From positions 1 through 64,000 of the forward strand of contig MDYQ01000184.1 in the NCBI GenBank assembly GCA_003024175.1: a DNA stretch of 64,000 nucleotides. Reading direction: 5' to 3'. This DNA comes from Planoprotostelium fungivorum. Lineage: Eukaryota; Evosea; Variosea; Cavosteliida; Cavosteliaceae. Positions 32,400 through 44,211 of the stretch are shown here, piece after piece. The stretch's first letter is position 1; each line of letters opens with the position of its first letter. The position numbers and the translations under genes are program-made. The notes beneath the pieces were generated by a model that searched no databases, had not been told where the DNA came from, and worked only from the letters and a program-made list of their open reading frames with translations.

Positions 32400-35300
32400 T
32401 CACAACAAGGAATAATGTTTCTCTGATTCCGTGTCTTCTACCTCTGTGCCTTGCTGCTGAGAGGCCACGATGGTGTGTCTGGCCGATGTCGGTGAATTCA
32501 AGTATTCTGCACTTTTAGAGTAGATGTTGTCTACGGTGCAGTATCGATCGACCTCCTCTTTGGTAGAGCTGGTGTCGTCGAGTCGTTCGACCTTGATGAC
32601 ACCTCCCATCAGCTCGCAGATCTGAGGGAAGAGAGGGCGATTCGCAGGGTCTTCCTCCCAGCAATCTGATTTTGGTTCAGTGATGAGCCGAGTGAAAGAT
32701 GGTGTGTGATGGATGTTGATGATCACGAGGAACAACTTTCTCAACGAAATACCTCTTATGAGCTTGCTCAACCAAAATTCTACACCATCTGGAATTTCCA
32801 TCCTCTCGCCGTGAGTGATCACCTTCAGCGCCGCTTCCACACTGTAGACATTAGAATCGCCCACGAGATCTGTCTCACGGTGAGATATTCGTCCACGGCT
32901 CTTGATCCGTCAAGATCTCCCACACTGTCACTCTGTCTCGTTTCAGTTTCCCTTCATCGTGCGATGAGAGATGAAGATGACCACCCGAAAGAGAAGACGT
33001 CAGTGGCTTGTGAGTAGACACGGTTTCTCATGGCTTCAGGTGCCATCCATTTCAGTGGACCAACGGCCGTCTGTGTCTGTGCGGCCTGAATACCATTCAA
33101 TACATCATCAAGGTACTGAATGATGTTCACCGTGTCGATGGTCTGAGTCTCTCTTGACAAACCGAAATCGCTGACCTTTCATCGACGTTAGTATGATTGA
33201 TTTCTCATTCTCGATGTGGACATCATATGGTATATGGATGAATGATCGCATCAAAATATATTTCACTATACCTTTGCCTCTAAGAATTTAGACAACAGGA
33301 TATTTCTGGCTGCCAGCTGCGATGATGTCAAAGAAAGAAGTGACAGACGTTGACTCACATCTCTGTGGATGACTTTCTCTTGATGCAGATGGTACATTCC
33401 CAGAGCTTCACATGGCGTTATTTACGATTCATCATTACGATTCATCAGACAATGAAAGAACACACCTATTCCGTGTATCCATCTGTACTTCTGTTCCATA
33501 GAGACATCGTTCTTGCTCAGATAATCTGGTTGGTATGAATGTTATCTCAATGATTGCACAGAGATGAACTCACGTAACAAAGAGCCACCCTCACAATACT
33601 CCCTATTAACACCGTCAGTCACGAAGCATCGTCACACGAAGAAATGAAGTGAAATCCTCCACTCACGTAATCTGTACGCATATAAGCTGAGGATAATACA
33701 TATACAACAGAACTCACAAGAGACAGAGGGTCGGGCGGAAACGTCACTGCCATGCTGTGTCTCTATCAGTCCGCTCTCTCTTCTTCTTTCTCTCACAATA
33801 ATACCACATTCTGTGTTTCGGTCAGCTGCTACACATCACATGATGATCGGTAACTCACAGGATGGGGTCTGAGTCTCTGCAATAACGCCACCTGTACATC
33901 GTCTCATCATCTCGATCTTTGATGAAGTCAACCATCTCACCTCTCCCTGTATCAAAGTCAGATAGAATCAATCACATGATGAATGAAAACGAAAGAAACG
34001 CACCATAAAGTCTGTCAGCTGTGTTTGTGTGACATGTTCCGCTCTGATCTATAACCATTGAATTAGATCTTTCACATCAGAAGAGATGATCACTTGTTTG
34101 ACGGCCACATCCAGACTTCTCCACTCCGCTTTGTACACGATACCGAACGCTCCTATTTACTGTCAAGATTCCTTCTCACTTCTCCCTCACCGCTTCCTAT
34201 CTCAACCATGTTCTTCAGCTCTTTGAATGGAGTCTGTTCGTTCATTAATTCTTGCAGGATGTTCTGAACGATTGACTCACGATAGAACTCTTTGCTTCTC
34301 CCAAGTTGATGCTCTTCAGACCGATCATCGATAGTTGACTTTGCCAAACACTATTTGACCGACGTGATCTGGCGTAGACGATACCAGCGATGGCTATCAC
34401 GATGACGATGAAACAGGCAACGCCCACCACAACACCGATGATGAGTCCCGTGTTGGTGTTGTTATTGTTGTTCGCATTTGGTGAAGGTGTGTTGATCATC
34501 TGAGAATAAGTCTACAAGGCGTCTCATAGACATCTCACTTGATCAGAAGTGGAGGCGATCGGTGATGTAGTGGATGGAGTCGGTGGGTTGATGATAACCG
34601 GCGACAATACCTGTCGAATCATAAACAAAGAGCTGAGAACGAGATCTCACCAAGAAAGAGCCGATGGAGCTGCCGGTTTGAGCGAGAGCGGCGATCATTG
34701 ATGCCCTTCTCATGGCTGACCCTTCGAATGATCCATTGGGAGCTGGGCTGATCCCTACGTTCGTGATGACGCTGAATTTATGAGATGATGTGAATGTGGC
34801 TCGCGGATTTACCTTCCTGACGTGATAGATAAGATGGTGAACCGAGTCAGCGACGTGTTGGACGTGGCAGATAGAGATTCCAAGAATACAGTGGAGTTGA
34901 AATCGGACACCTGTCCCTGCACTCTGATCTGTACGACGACAGTGCTATCGTTCTGACCCGTCGTACATCTGAGGCTGTCAATATCATCGCATCAATATGC
35001 GATGATATCGAAGATAGATCGTGTCGAAATAGAATGAACTCACTCGGCACTGCAGAGGGAGATGGATGGCCACGTCACTGGACATTCAAAGGTATTATTA
35101 CTCATGTTACATTGGATCAGCGATGATGGGAGGTTTCCCAGCGCCAAGTTATCATTCAGAAGGTTGTCGCTGACATCGAAGACGGAAAGGAAAGAGAGTC
35201 TGGAGATAGAAGGAAGAGACCCGTTGAGCTCATTTGATCTCATCTGTAAAACCTGGTGTCCTTTGAGTCATGGATGTATGTGTTGATCGATGAAAAAAAC

Positions 35301-38300
35301 TACCTCCAGTTTAGAGAGAGCTGAAAGAGGAGGAAGGCTTCCAGTGAGTTGGTTGAAAGACAGATCGATGGTCTTCAATTTGAGTTTCTGTGATATGTCG
35401 GGTAGTACGCCTGCCGATACATCTCAGTCAACATATACACGGTCGAATTAGAACCTGAGAAGGAATTGTGGCTGAGGTTGAGATATGTCACTGACACTAG
35501 CCCATCAATCACCGCCGCCTCTCCACTGAATCGATTGGAGCTGACTCGATGTGAGTTCGACAAGTCTTCCCCAGAATCTCATCACCTGAGATCGACTTCT
35601 CTGAGATCAGCTGAGAAGGCTGACACGTTTCCAGTCATGTTGTTGTCGTTGACATACAGCTTCGTCAGCACTCTCATCGTGTACATCGACACTGGTATCT
35701 GCCCGTACATCCTATCTGTTCTTTAGTCTCTGTCGTCTCTATCGATGGTTGAATCAGACCTGTTGTGCGAGACGTCAAATGACTCGAGCTTAATTAAACC
35801 ATCGATGCCGTCAAGAATGGATGCGTGGATCTGATTGTTCGACAGGTTCAGCATCTGTTTGATGTTAACCACGATCGTAAGAGATCATCCAATTCACCTG
35901 AAGTTGATTGAGCTTGAAAAGGAAAGAGAGGTCTCTTGAATACAATTGATTCGATCCCAGATTGATCTTCGTCAGCTGGACGAGATTTCCCAAGAAGTGA
36001 GGGATCTATCTTCGTTTCAGACGTCATATTATCATCTTACTAAATCGAAGATTAGCGACTCACATCCGATGTCAGCTGGTTATCTTGCAAGAATAACGAA
36101 TTGAGCTGCGTTAGTTGGCCAAGTGAAGGTGGAATGGGCCCGATGAGCTTATTACCAGAAAGATCCAACTGATTCAAGAACGGAAATCTGTGTACATCAG
36201 CGTTATTCAGGATAAGAATGGAAAGCTCACTTGTCACGAGTGAATAGTGTGAGCAGATAGCCTCTCAGTTGGTTGTAACCGATATTACACGTGACCATAG
36301 AGGGAAAGGTTCTCGCATATACTGTGCTCACTTTGTCCGGTACCTTATGACGTCATCCCACGTTATCATCTCATCTATCACTCACATAACTATCGACAAA
36401 TTGGTTGTACGAGGCGTCGAAATAGACCAAAGATGAGGGAAGTTGGAACAATATTTTCCCACCAAAGCCATTGTGAGAGATGTCAAGATATACCAACTCT
36501 TTGTACGCTGGTGAGATGATTTGGTCGTCAAAGATATATCCCGACAGATTGTTGTATGATAGATCCAACTGATGACGTCATTGTCTCTTCACGACATGTT
36601 GTCAACGCACCTGCTGGAGGTTCTTGCAGTTGCTGATCCAAACGGTGTTCCCGCTGAAACGATTGTTGGCGAGAGACAGCGAACGCAGTTTAGAAAACTG
36701 ATAAAAGCTAGAAATGATCTCGCCGCTGAGTTGATTGGACGAGAGATCCAACGTGATGAGATCTGACGATGAGATGAGATCGTCGATATCTATACGCACT
36801 GTTCATGTAGGCGAAGTTGAAGGGAATCGGTCCACTCAGTGAGTTCAGATCCATCTTAAGCGTGATCATTGTTTCGGCTGATAGGCTGGATGGAATCTGA
36901 ATGTCATCAATACAGATACATCACGATACGTTATACCGGCCCGGTGAAGTTGTTTCCGCTGAGAATCAGAGTGAAGAGCGAATTCATGTCTCCAAAGACC
37001 TCCGGCAACTACCAGTCGTGTCAGGTCAAGTGATTCGTTCGCGAAATTCGCGTCCACCTCTCCTCCCAATTGATTGTTGCTCAAATCGAGCCACTTCAGC
37101 TGCGTGTTGTTGATCATAGAAACAGGAACAGTTCCGGAGAATGCATTACCTATCATGATGTCACTCTACAACATCGGTGTATGGTATCACACCGGCTAAT
37201 CTCAACTGTTCCATGCCATCGTAGAACGATGGTAGAAATCCATTCAGCTGATTGAATTCTGAGAGGCGTGAGTAAAGATGACGAGGATAGAGAACACACC
37301 CAGATTGAGCTCAACGATTTCAAGCTGGTCGCTGAGCTCTTGGCTGATGGCGCCACTCAGCTTATTTTTAGACTATTATCTCGTTACTTGTGTCCTTCAA
37401 TTTTCGCTCTCACCAAGTCTACACTCTGCAGGCGAACTGTCTGTGAAGGGACAGGAATCGGCCCGGTGAACGAATTGAAGGATAGATCTATGTCGACGAG
37501 AGATGGCAGAGTCAATAACCAACTGGGAATCTATATCTGTCAATAACGACGGGATGAGAGGGCACATACATCTCCCGCCAAAAAGTTGTCGGTGAGAACG
37601 AGGGTGCCCACAGCCGTCATATTGATGAAAGAGGAAGGGATCTGCCCTGCGCGCGATGATTATGATACGTATCGTGATAATATAGAATGTCACCTGTCAG
37701 TCTATTGTCTCCCAAATTCAGCGTTGTCAGGGACAGTAAGCCGAAATCTGCAGGGATCTCCCCTTCGATGTCGTTCGAAACTACGTGTGTTAGTGGACTA
37801 TTTAGAAGACATGTCACGGACAGATATTGAATGTGTTGAGAACAGTGAGACTGGAGAAGTCTTGCGTTAATTCCCCATAGAATCGGTTGCTGGGCACCCA
37901 AAACTAAACTGATCAGATCACTCGCGTATACAATGTCGTCACCTTCTGAAGCTTCGTACAGTTGCCGATGAAAGGAATTTCGGACTGGATGAAATTCAGC
38001 TCTACATTGAATGTCTCCAATTCAACGAGCAGCGATAGATCGGTAGGAATCGAAGTGATAGAGTTGTAAGAGATGTCGATCGATTTCAATTGCGTACAAT
38101 TCATCAGACGATCGGGCAGGGGACCTGTCAAATCATCATGACTTCATCCGGATTAATCTTCACCGTTCAAGTTGTTATTGTTCAAGGCGATCGTGTCGAT
38201 GGATGGACTGAAGATACTGTCGGGGATGACACCGACGAAGCTATGAGGAGTCAGACGAAGTGATGATGTCGTTATCTCCTTACTTGTTACGGGCAGCTTG

Positions 38301-39533
38301 AAAGATGGAGAGGGGCATGTCACCGAACGTGAGTGGGATCTGTCCAGTCAGCCCCGCATCTGGTTCAAAGTAAAAAAAGAGGAAGGGTGCGAGGAAATTG
38401 TGACTCACCGTTGGCTTTGAATGTCTTGATGTTCATAGCGGTATAATTGCAGTCGGGTAAGGCGTGGCTCATATCATTATCAGAGATGTCGAGCATCTGC
38501 ACACGTTCGATGGTCATCATCGGCAGCGGCCACTCACCGATAAGGTTGTCATACCACAGAGAGGGGTCAAAGGGCTATTCAAGTGATTCTCATTCAACAT
38601 GAGAGTCTGACCATCGTTCAGCCTCGAGACACCATCTCGCATGATCATCGTCGTCGGCTCACTTGCAGGTTGACCAGGTTGGAGAAAGAGCTTGGGATCG
38701 ACGTAAATTGATTATTATCCATGCCGAGGGCTATCAATCCGGTGAATTGGCCCATGCACGATGGAATGGAAGAATTAAACGCGTTGTGTCCCATGTTAAT
38801 GACCTGAATGCGATGAGATCGGTTGATCGAGAGGTGATTCAGTTTCACCCAGACACCGGTGAGAGAACAGAAGGAGGGAGAGATGGATGAGAATTGATTG
38901 CTGTATAGACCCAAGAGTTTAAGATTTGGAAGAAGCCCAATGTTCCCGATCTAATCGTCATCGTCACTCACTATCATTCGATGAAAGGCTCACATCACCG
39001 GACATCTTGTTGGTAGATAGATCGACATAGAACAGACTGACACAGTTGGAAATTGAAGACGGAATGGTTCCTGTGATGGAGTTTCCTGTCTCATATCAGC
39101 ACATTCGGGCTTGAAAGACGGATCACCTGGCAATAAGAGAGTTTGCAGAGAAGAGAGGTCAGTCCATACGTCGCTAGGAAAATCTCCGGACAGACCATTG
39201 TTGCTCAGATCAATGCTCGTCACATCCGTCCCTATCTTTAATTGAACGAATTGGTACGTTATAACGGCATCACCTGTGCACGTTACTCCGTGAAAGCCAC
39301 AGGCATCTGTTCCTGACATCAATTAGTAAGAGCCTGTCTCGTCGTCTATAGATTTTACCTCCATTCCAGCCCGTTTGATCGTTCCAGTTGGCACCTGTAC
39401 CAACAGATCAACATCATAAAATGCGATCGATGGATGATTCACCTAGCTGATTATAAAACGACTGCAGTGCAGATAGCTGATCCGCAGCTACGATCGCGAA
39501 CAACAACAGACAGAAGAAAGCTGAACTGTTCAT
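32400..39533 (-). CDS. Leucine-rich repeat receptor kinase (TKL group, tyrosine-kinase-like motifs)
   Basis: Signal peptide MNSSAFFCLLLFAIVAA, then an LRR N-cap with ALQSFYNQLG and TDACGFHGVTC. Many plant-type LRRs (LxxLxLxxNxLxGxIP, such as LDLSSNQLSGEI and LDLSGNKLIGPIPPSLG) run from about 39300 to 35050. A single membrane helix follows a poly-Asn stretch (GLIIGVVVGVACFIVIVIAI, about 34400-34470). The kinase domain has IGSGAFGIVYKAEW and VAVKQ (ATP loop and Lys), MYHLHQEKVIHRDLAARN (catalytic loop), VSDFGLSRE, and PLKWMAPEAM, then CWEEDPANRP. HRDLAARN and KWMAPE are hallmarks of tyrosine kinases, here in a TKL-like receptor. The tail has several tyrosines (VDNIYSK, SAEYLNSP). It is cut by many short introns; LRR exon borders are approximate. 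It likely senses an extracellular ligand at the plasma membrane. Confidence 0.87.
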
Positions 39534-39885
39534 CTGTGCCTGGAGATTCTCGTCTATCTCTCTTCCTCACTCGGTTAGATCGCCTTCTGACAGCACCTGC
39601 GAGACCCTTCCGGCTCTGTTCATAGTTGAAGCGCAGAAATCTCAGAGTGAGAGTTCGCAGAACGGCTCGATCTAGCCTCAGGAGAGCCATCTACGAATAT
39701 TGGCGTGAGGGAGATCGAGTGTGAAGGTTATTATTAACCTCGAAATGAGAGGGAACGAGCGGGTGACGCTGACCACATACATAAGAGGCCTTTTGAATGT
39801 ATGAAGATGTTGGTGAAATGTTATTGCAACGGAGAAAGGGATGGGTGAAGATTAAATAATTGTACGAGGAAATTTTCGCAGAACA
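39534..39885. other. Intergenic stretch before 5S rRNA
   Basis: About 350 bp with the receptor kinase promoter on its left. No other gene is supported. Confidence 0.5.
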
Positions 39886-40002
39886 GTTACGATCATACCT
39901 GTCTGACCACCCACGATCCCATGCCGAACTCGTCAGGTAAGCAGAGATGGGCGATGCTAGTACCGTGTTGAGAGATCCCGCGGGAATCCATCGTATCGTA
40001 AC
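39886..40002 (+). rRNA. rrn5: 5S ribosomal RNA
   Basis: A 117-nt sequence whose ends pair perfectly (GTTACGAT with ATCGTAAC). Inside are CATACC, GATCCCATGCCGAACTC (loop B/C region), AGGTAAGCAGAGATGGGC (box A of the internal promoter) and CTAGTACCGTGTTGAGAGAT followed by CGCGGGAATCC (box C region), all in 5S order. A TTTT at 40003 is the polymerase III stop. Single copy in this window and unlinked to other rRNA genes. Confidence 0.92.
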
Positions 40003-40180
40003 TTTTAGCATCTTGTTGCAATCACGGAAAAAGCCCTCTTTCCCATAATAACCATAGATACATCGAGGGTGTTGTACGTGTCTCGAAAGTCACGCGAAAA
40101 AATTGTCGATCATGCCATGGAGTCTTCCAGTCGGAATTCTATGATGTCGTGCATGGGAAAACAGACAGACAGCAACAGCA

Positions 40181-40665
40181 ATGAGGGCATCCGCCTTCAC
40201 CCTCCTTCTCTTCTTGTGTTCTTTCGTTGGGGCAGAAGTATTCATCAATGCCACAATCGATCAACGCATCAATGTTTTGGGCAGAACATACACAGAGGGG
40301 GGAAAGATCAAGTTCGACTTCACAGGTATACAGGTGATTATCCCTATCACTAATTTCTTCTCCCTGACGGAACATGAACAGATCCGTCTTAACGTATCGA
40401 ACACCGATTTCGTCGATGTGTCTCTCACATCCCATTCCGGTTTCACCTATGTCATCGACGGTGTGGCCAAGGGTCCATTTTTCCTGAAAGCAAATGGAAG
40501 AACCAGGGTAGGATATCGACAGACATTCATTTCGATCTCACCTTTGAAGGTAGCCAGTGGATTGTCTAATAGATCGCACGTCATCATCATCCACAAACGC
40601 AACGAGCCCTGGGGACCGGTCCGTCACCTTTAACATACATTCTGATTCACCAACAGATCTCTANT
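40181..40665 (+). CDS. Partial 5' copy of the SGNH esterase gene
   Basis: The ATG and about 145 codons nearly repeat the start of the gene at 40809: signal peptide MRASAFTLLLFLCSFVGAEV, then VLGRTYTEGGKIKFDFTG and FVDVSLTSHSGFTYVIDG. This is the N-terminal beta-sandwich of CE2-type esterases. The frame stays open through LKVASGLSNRSHVIIIHKRN EPWGP, where the downstream copy does not. Homology stops near an ambiguous base (N at 40674) just after the intron acceptor CAACAG, so the catalytic domain is missing. It could be a real truncated tandem duplicate, or an assembly join of two alleles at the N. Confidence 0.55.
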
Positions 40666-40808
40666 TCTCACGAGATGCCCAGAATTCTCTCCGGTTGTGC
40701 GGCTTGTGGTGCTCGGGAGACTTTTCGCTGCGTTGTTTGACGGACATTGCCGTGGACTTTACTCAAATTCGCATTAGTGTCTCGGAAAACAAACAGACAG
40801 CGACAGCA

Positions 40809-42470
40809 ATGAGGGCATCCGCTTTCATCCTCCTTCTCTTCTTGTGTTCTTTCGTTGGGGCAGAAGTATTCATCAATGCCACAATCGATAAAAGCATCAA
40901 TGTTTTGGGCAGAACATACACAGAGGGGGGAAAGATCAAGTTCGACTTCACAGGTATACAGGTGATTATCGCTGTCATAAATCTCTTCTCCCTGACGGAA
41001 CATGAACAGATCCGTCTTAACGTATCAAACACCGATTTTGTCGATGTATCTCTCACATCCCAATCCAGTTTCACCTATGTCATCGACGGTGTGGCCAAGG
41101 GTCCATTCTTCCTGAATGCAAATGGAAGAACCAGGGTAGGATATCGACAGACATTCATTTAGATCTCACCTCTTGAAGGTAGCCAGTAGGTTGTCTAATG
41201 GATCGCACATCATCATCATCCACAAACGCAACGAGCCCTGGGGACCGGTCCGTCACATCTTCATCATACATTCTGATTCATCAACAGATCTCCACCTTCT
41301 CCGGCGTTTACGTTTCGAACAGTGCTGTCCTCTCCGCATACGCATCCCAATCTCGAAGATTGGAATGGTTGGGTGCCTCGATGATGTGTGGATATGGCAT
41401 CAATGGACCCACCATCTGTGGAGCAAATGCACCAAACAACACGGCAGAGGATTCATACAAGAATTACGGATCCATCATCTCCCGCCGATACGGTGTAGAC
41501 AGTCACTGGGAGTGTCTCTCTGGTCACGGTGAGACGTCTAATCACACACGATCACGGTGATGGCTCATGCAACTCAGGTCTGGTCAATGGTAGCGGCTCT
41601 AACTTGCCCATCTATTTCAACCAATCGGCCTCTGGATCCCCAAGACAGTGGAATCCATCGAGCTGGATTCCACAGGGTGTCGTCTTGAACATTGGAACCA
41701 ACGATAACAACTACGGAGTGCGTGATGACATCAGTTGCGGCATCGACACATCACGTCACATCCGTCTGTTCCATCTTCCCCTTCTCGCTCTTAGCCAACC
41801 TCTTCTTTTCCCTCTTAGCCAACCTCTTCTTCTTGTTTTTCGCATTCGATCGTTCCATCATCATCATCTGACTCTCTTTCCAGGTGACCAAGGTCGCGTT
41901 TAAAGATGGATATATTAAATTCATGGACTTCCTCTCATCGGTCTACGGCCCAAACGTAAGAACCATCATCATCCCATCCTCTCACCAGGAGACAGGTCCA
42001 CATCTTCAACACTTGTGGTCCTATGATTGGCGGCCCTCTTTGCGATGCCATCGTAGAGGTGCATCATCATCTCATCATCATCATCATCGTCATCTCAAGC
42101 GAATGCACAGATCTCGAACACCTCCACGCGCCACGCCATCATCTATCCAAAGTCCATGCTCAATTCAACCACTTTGGGTTGTGATGGTCATCCGAATCAG
42201 ATCGGACATCAGCTGATGGCCGATCAGCTCGCCCTCTCTATTGACAAATACTTGGGCTGGTCCGACAGTGTCTCTTCATCGGCATCCTCTCCTTCCACTT
42301 CTACTTCAGCATCTGTGACCTCCTCTACTTCAGCTTCTACGTCCTCCTCTTCTACTTCTGATGATGTGACGAGATCTACCAAGGTGGCACCCACAACGAC
42401 ACTGCCCAGTGCAGCCGTGGCCCTCACTGCTTCAATTGCAGTTTCTGTCGTCGTGGCTGTTCTGTTGTGA
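40809..42470 (+). CDS. CE2-like SGNH/GDSL carbohydrate esterase, predicted GPI-anchored
   Basis: Signal peptide MRASAFILLLFLCSFVGAEV, a beta-sandwich domain, then an SGNH hydrolase domain: RRLEWLGASMMCGYGINGP (block I; the usual GDS reads GAS, keeping the Ser), ECLSGHGLVNGSG (block II Gly), VVLNIGTNDNNYG (block III, Asn) and CDGHPNQIGHQLMADQL (block V, Asp and His). CE2 relatives remove acetyl groups from polysaccharides. A Ser/Thr-rich linker (42270-42390) and a hydrophobic end (VALTASIAVSVVVAVLL) suggest a GPI anchor at the cell surface. In the region 41140-41190 this copy has a stop and a 1-nt length difference relative to the upstream copy; a 27-nt intron (41137-41163, GTAGG to TTTAG) would restore the frame. 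Later introns fit phase. Confidence 0.78.
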
Positions 42471-42546
42471 TAAACTATAAAGAGACATTTAGTTCAGTCA
42501 TATAGTCAATATGTTGAGGGATGATGTGTTGTAGTTGCCCATGAGA

Positions 42547-42553
42547 CCATAAT
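42547..42553 (+). promoter_or_regulatory. Putative snRNA upstream element (CCATAAT) of U5 copy 2
   Basis: CCATAAT, within GACCATAATAAG, starts 58 nt before the shared U5 block, against 57 nt for copy 1. The conserved heptamer and spacing in otherwise dissimilar flanks suggest a promoter element. Confidence 0.45.
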
Positions 42554-42604
42554 AAGATAAAATTATCTGTGTGGTTCATGCATATGAATTTTGATCGATA
42601 AAAG

Positions 42605-42726
42605 CATCGCACTGATCAACATACATAACGTACTTTTCTTTCGCCTTTTACTAAAGAAAACCGTGTATATTGATTATCATGTGCCTAGATCAATATTTTT
42701 GGCGATGTGCAAACATCGATGAGTAA
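42605..42726 (+). ncRNA. U5: U5 spliceosomal snRNA (copy 2)
   Basis: Identical over 122 bp to the U5 gene at 10400-10521: loop I CGCCTTTTACT on an 8-bp stem, Sm site AATATTTTTGG and terminal hairpin. Flanks differ on both sides, so this is a dispersed gene copy and not a large segmental duplication. Confidence 0.93.
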
Positions 42727-42866
42727 CGAAAGACAAATCATGACTTCCACAACGAGCTTTTAAAAGCTTCTCTTATGGATATCATCACATCTGTCCTACA
42801 TACACCTTCGTTGGTTGCGGTCGACTTCACGATGACGATTGACGAGGAGGTTTAGGATCGATACAT

Positions 42867-43537
42867 TTATTCACACTTTACATTTCTGTGCAGCTTATTT
42901 ACACGAGACACATGCGAAGATGCGCCTCTCTTGTTCGGGCATTGCTTCCTGGCCAGATGAACTTCGTTCGAAGTCAAGTGCGCCCGTCCGCAGTATCCGT
43001 CCTCCGTCTCGTACTCGATGTTGAAGCCCAGCCGCAGCGCCCTCAGATCACACTTTCCGCCGATTTTGACCGAGATGGGAGGTGTTCGGCCGTGGGGGAT
43101 GGACAGCAGCGTCTCTTTGCCATACGGTCCATAGAGATGTGTCTGCTCGTGGCAGTGTAGAGGAGAACCGTGGATGTCCAAGAGTCTGACGGATACAGTG
43201 CAATATTTCAGACGGTTGTTGAGAGGCGAAGACTGAAGAGGGGTCAGCGAGATGCGAGAGGAGATGCGATGAAGCTCACCGGATGGAGCGCGATGACGGG
43301 TCTCGGTGAGAGGAAGCGGCTCTCTCCTTCGTATGATTTTCTCTGTCGCGTTTTGAGAGGCTCCAACAGCTGAAAGTCTTGTTGCTGTTCGAAGGGGAGG
43401 AGCTCCTCTACAATAACCTCATCGTTCTCCTCTTGTGAATCGGAAGACAGAGGGCTACACTCTTGAGCCCAGAGCTCATCGATCCACTGCATGACGAGCT
43501 GAATTGGAGGACCGGTGATGAATGACGTATCTTGCAT
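42867..43537 (-). CDS. Unrecognised two-exon protein
   Basis: Start MQDTSFITGPPIQLVMQWID at 43537, an acidic stretch (SSDSQEENDEVIVEELLPFE), then an intron (about 43235-43280) and a compact Cys/His-bearing domain: NNRLKYCTVSVRLLDIHGSP, YGPYGKETLLSIPHG, CDLRALRLGFNIEYETEDGY, HLARKQCPNKRGAS. Alternating hydrophobic strands hint at a beta-sandwich, perhaps an Ig-like DNA-binding fold, but this is only an impression. It lies downstream of U5 copy 2 on the other strand. Confidence 0.6.
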
Positions 43538-44211
43538 TTGCGTGTTTGTTCTTGTTGGTGTGGCGGATTATGTGCACCAGCCAGACTATATCGGCCGCAC
43601 TTCATCGATCTAGTGGTGTGGAAGGATCTGACAGGTTTGTGATGAAATCATGGAGGAGAGACCGAGTGGAAGCAGTATCGGTTTGGGGTCAGGCTCCACA
43701 AGGGGAGTCGATGCCCATCAAGTTCGCTCTTTGATAGAAATTTGACCACGGTCCGTACGCTTCAGGAGTGTTTTTCTATCACGCGTGGGATTTATCGGTG
43801 GAAATGTCTCGCCAGCAGCCCAGCCGAAGTCTATTTATACGAAAATGACGGGGGAACTGCATCTCTACTCCCCTGGGATGGACATAGCCTCGGGGACAAT
43901 GCGATGACCTGTCAAGGTGCTGGAAAAGGTGCTCCATGGTTACATTACTATTGGTAACTGCTGTGACGCACCCAACGTACGTCATTGTATAAATAGGATG
44001 TCGTCTCACGAGCAATCTCGACACCATTGTTAGCGATGGTGGTGGTGAAAATGTTCGACATGGTCTTGACGGTCACTTCCATGGAATAACATTAGCTTCC
44101 CCTCTTTGATCGTGAACAAAACTGTGTTTTGGGTGCAGTTGGATTTATTGTTTTTAGTGAGGTATCTACAACGTTGCGCATCAGATCATCATCGGCATAG
44201 ATCACAGAGAA
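43538..44211. other. Intergenic stretch upstream of EMC3
   Basis: About 670 bp between divergent genes. A plus-strand frame at 43742-43957 ends in a tryptophan- and glycine-rich tail but has no other support. TATAAATA near 43988 could belong to a promoter. Nothing else is seen. Confidence 0.45.

Noticed and set aside
40557-41162. Long frame joining the two esterase copies
   Set aside because: It passes through an ambiguous base and non-homologous sequence; the true start of the second copy is the signal peptide at 40809.
43742-43957. Plus-strand 71-codon frame
   Set aside because: Isolated, without a start context or recognisable domain.
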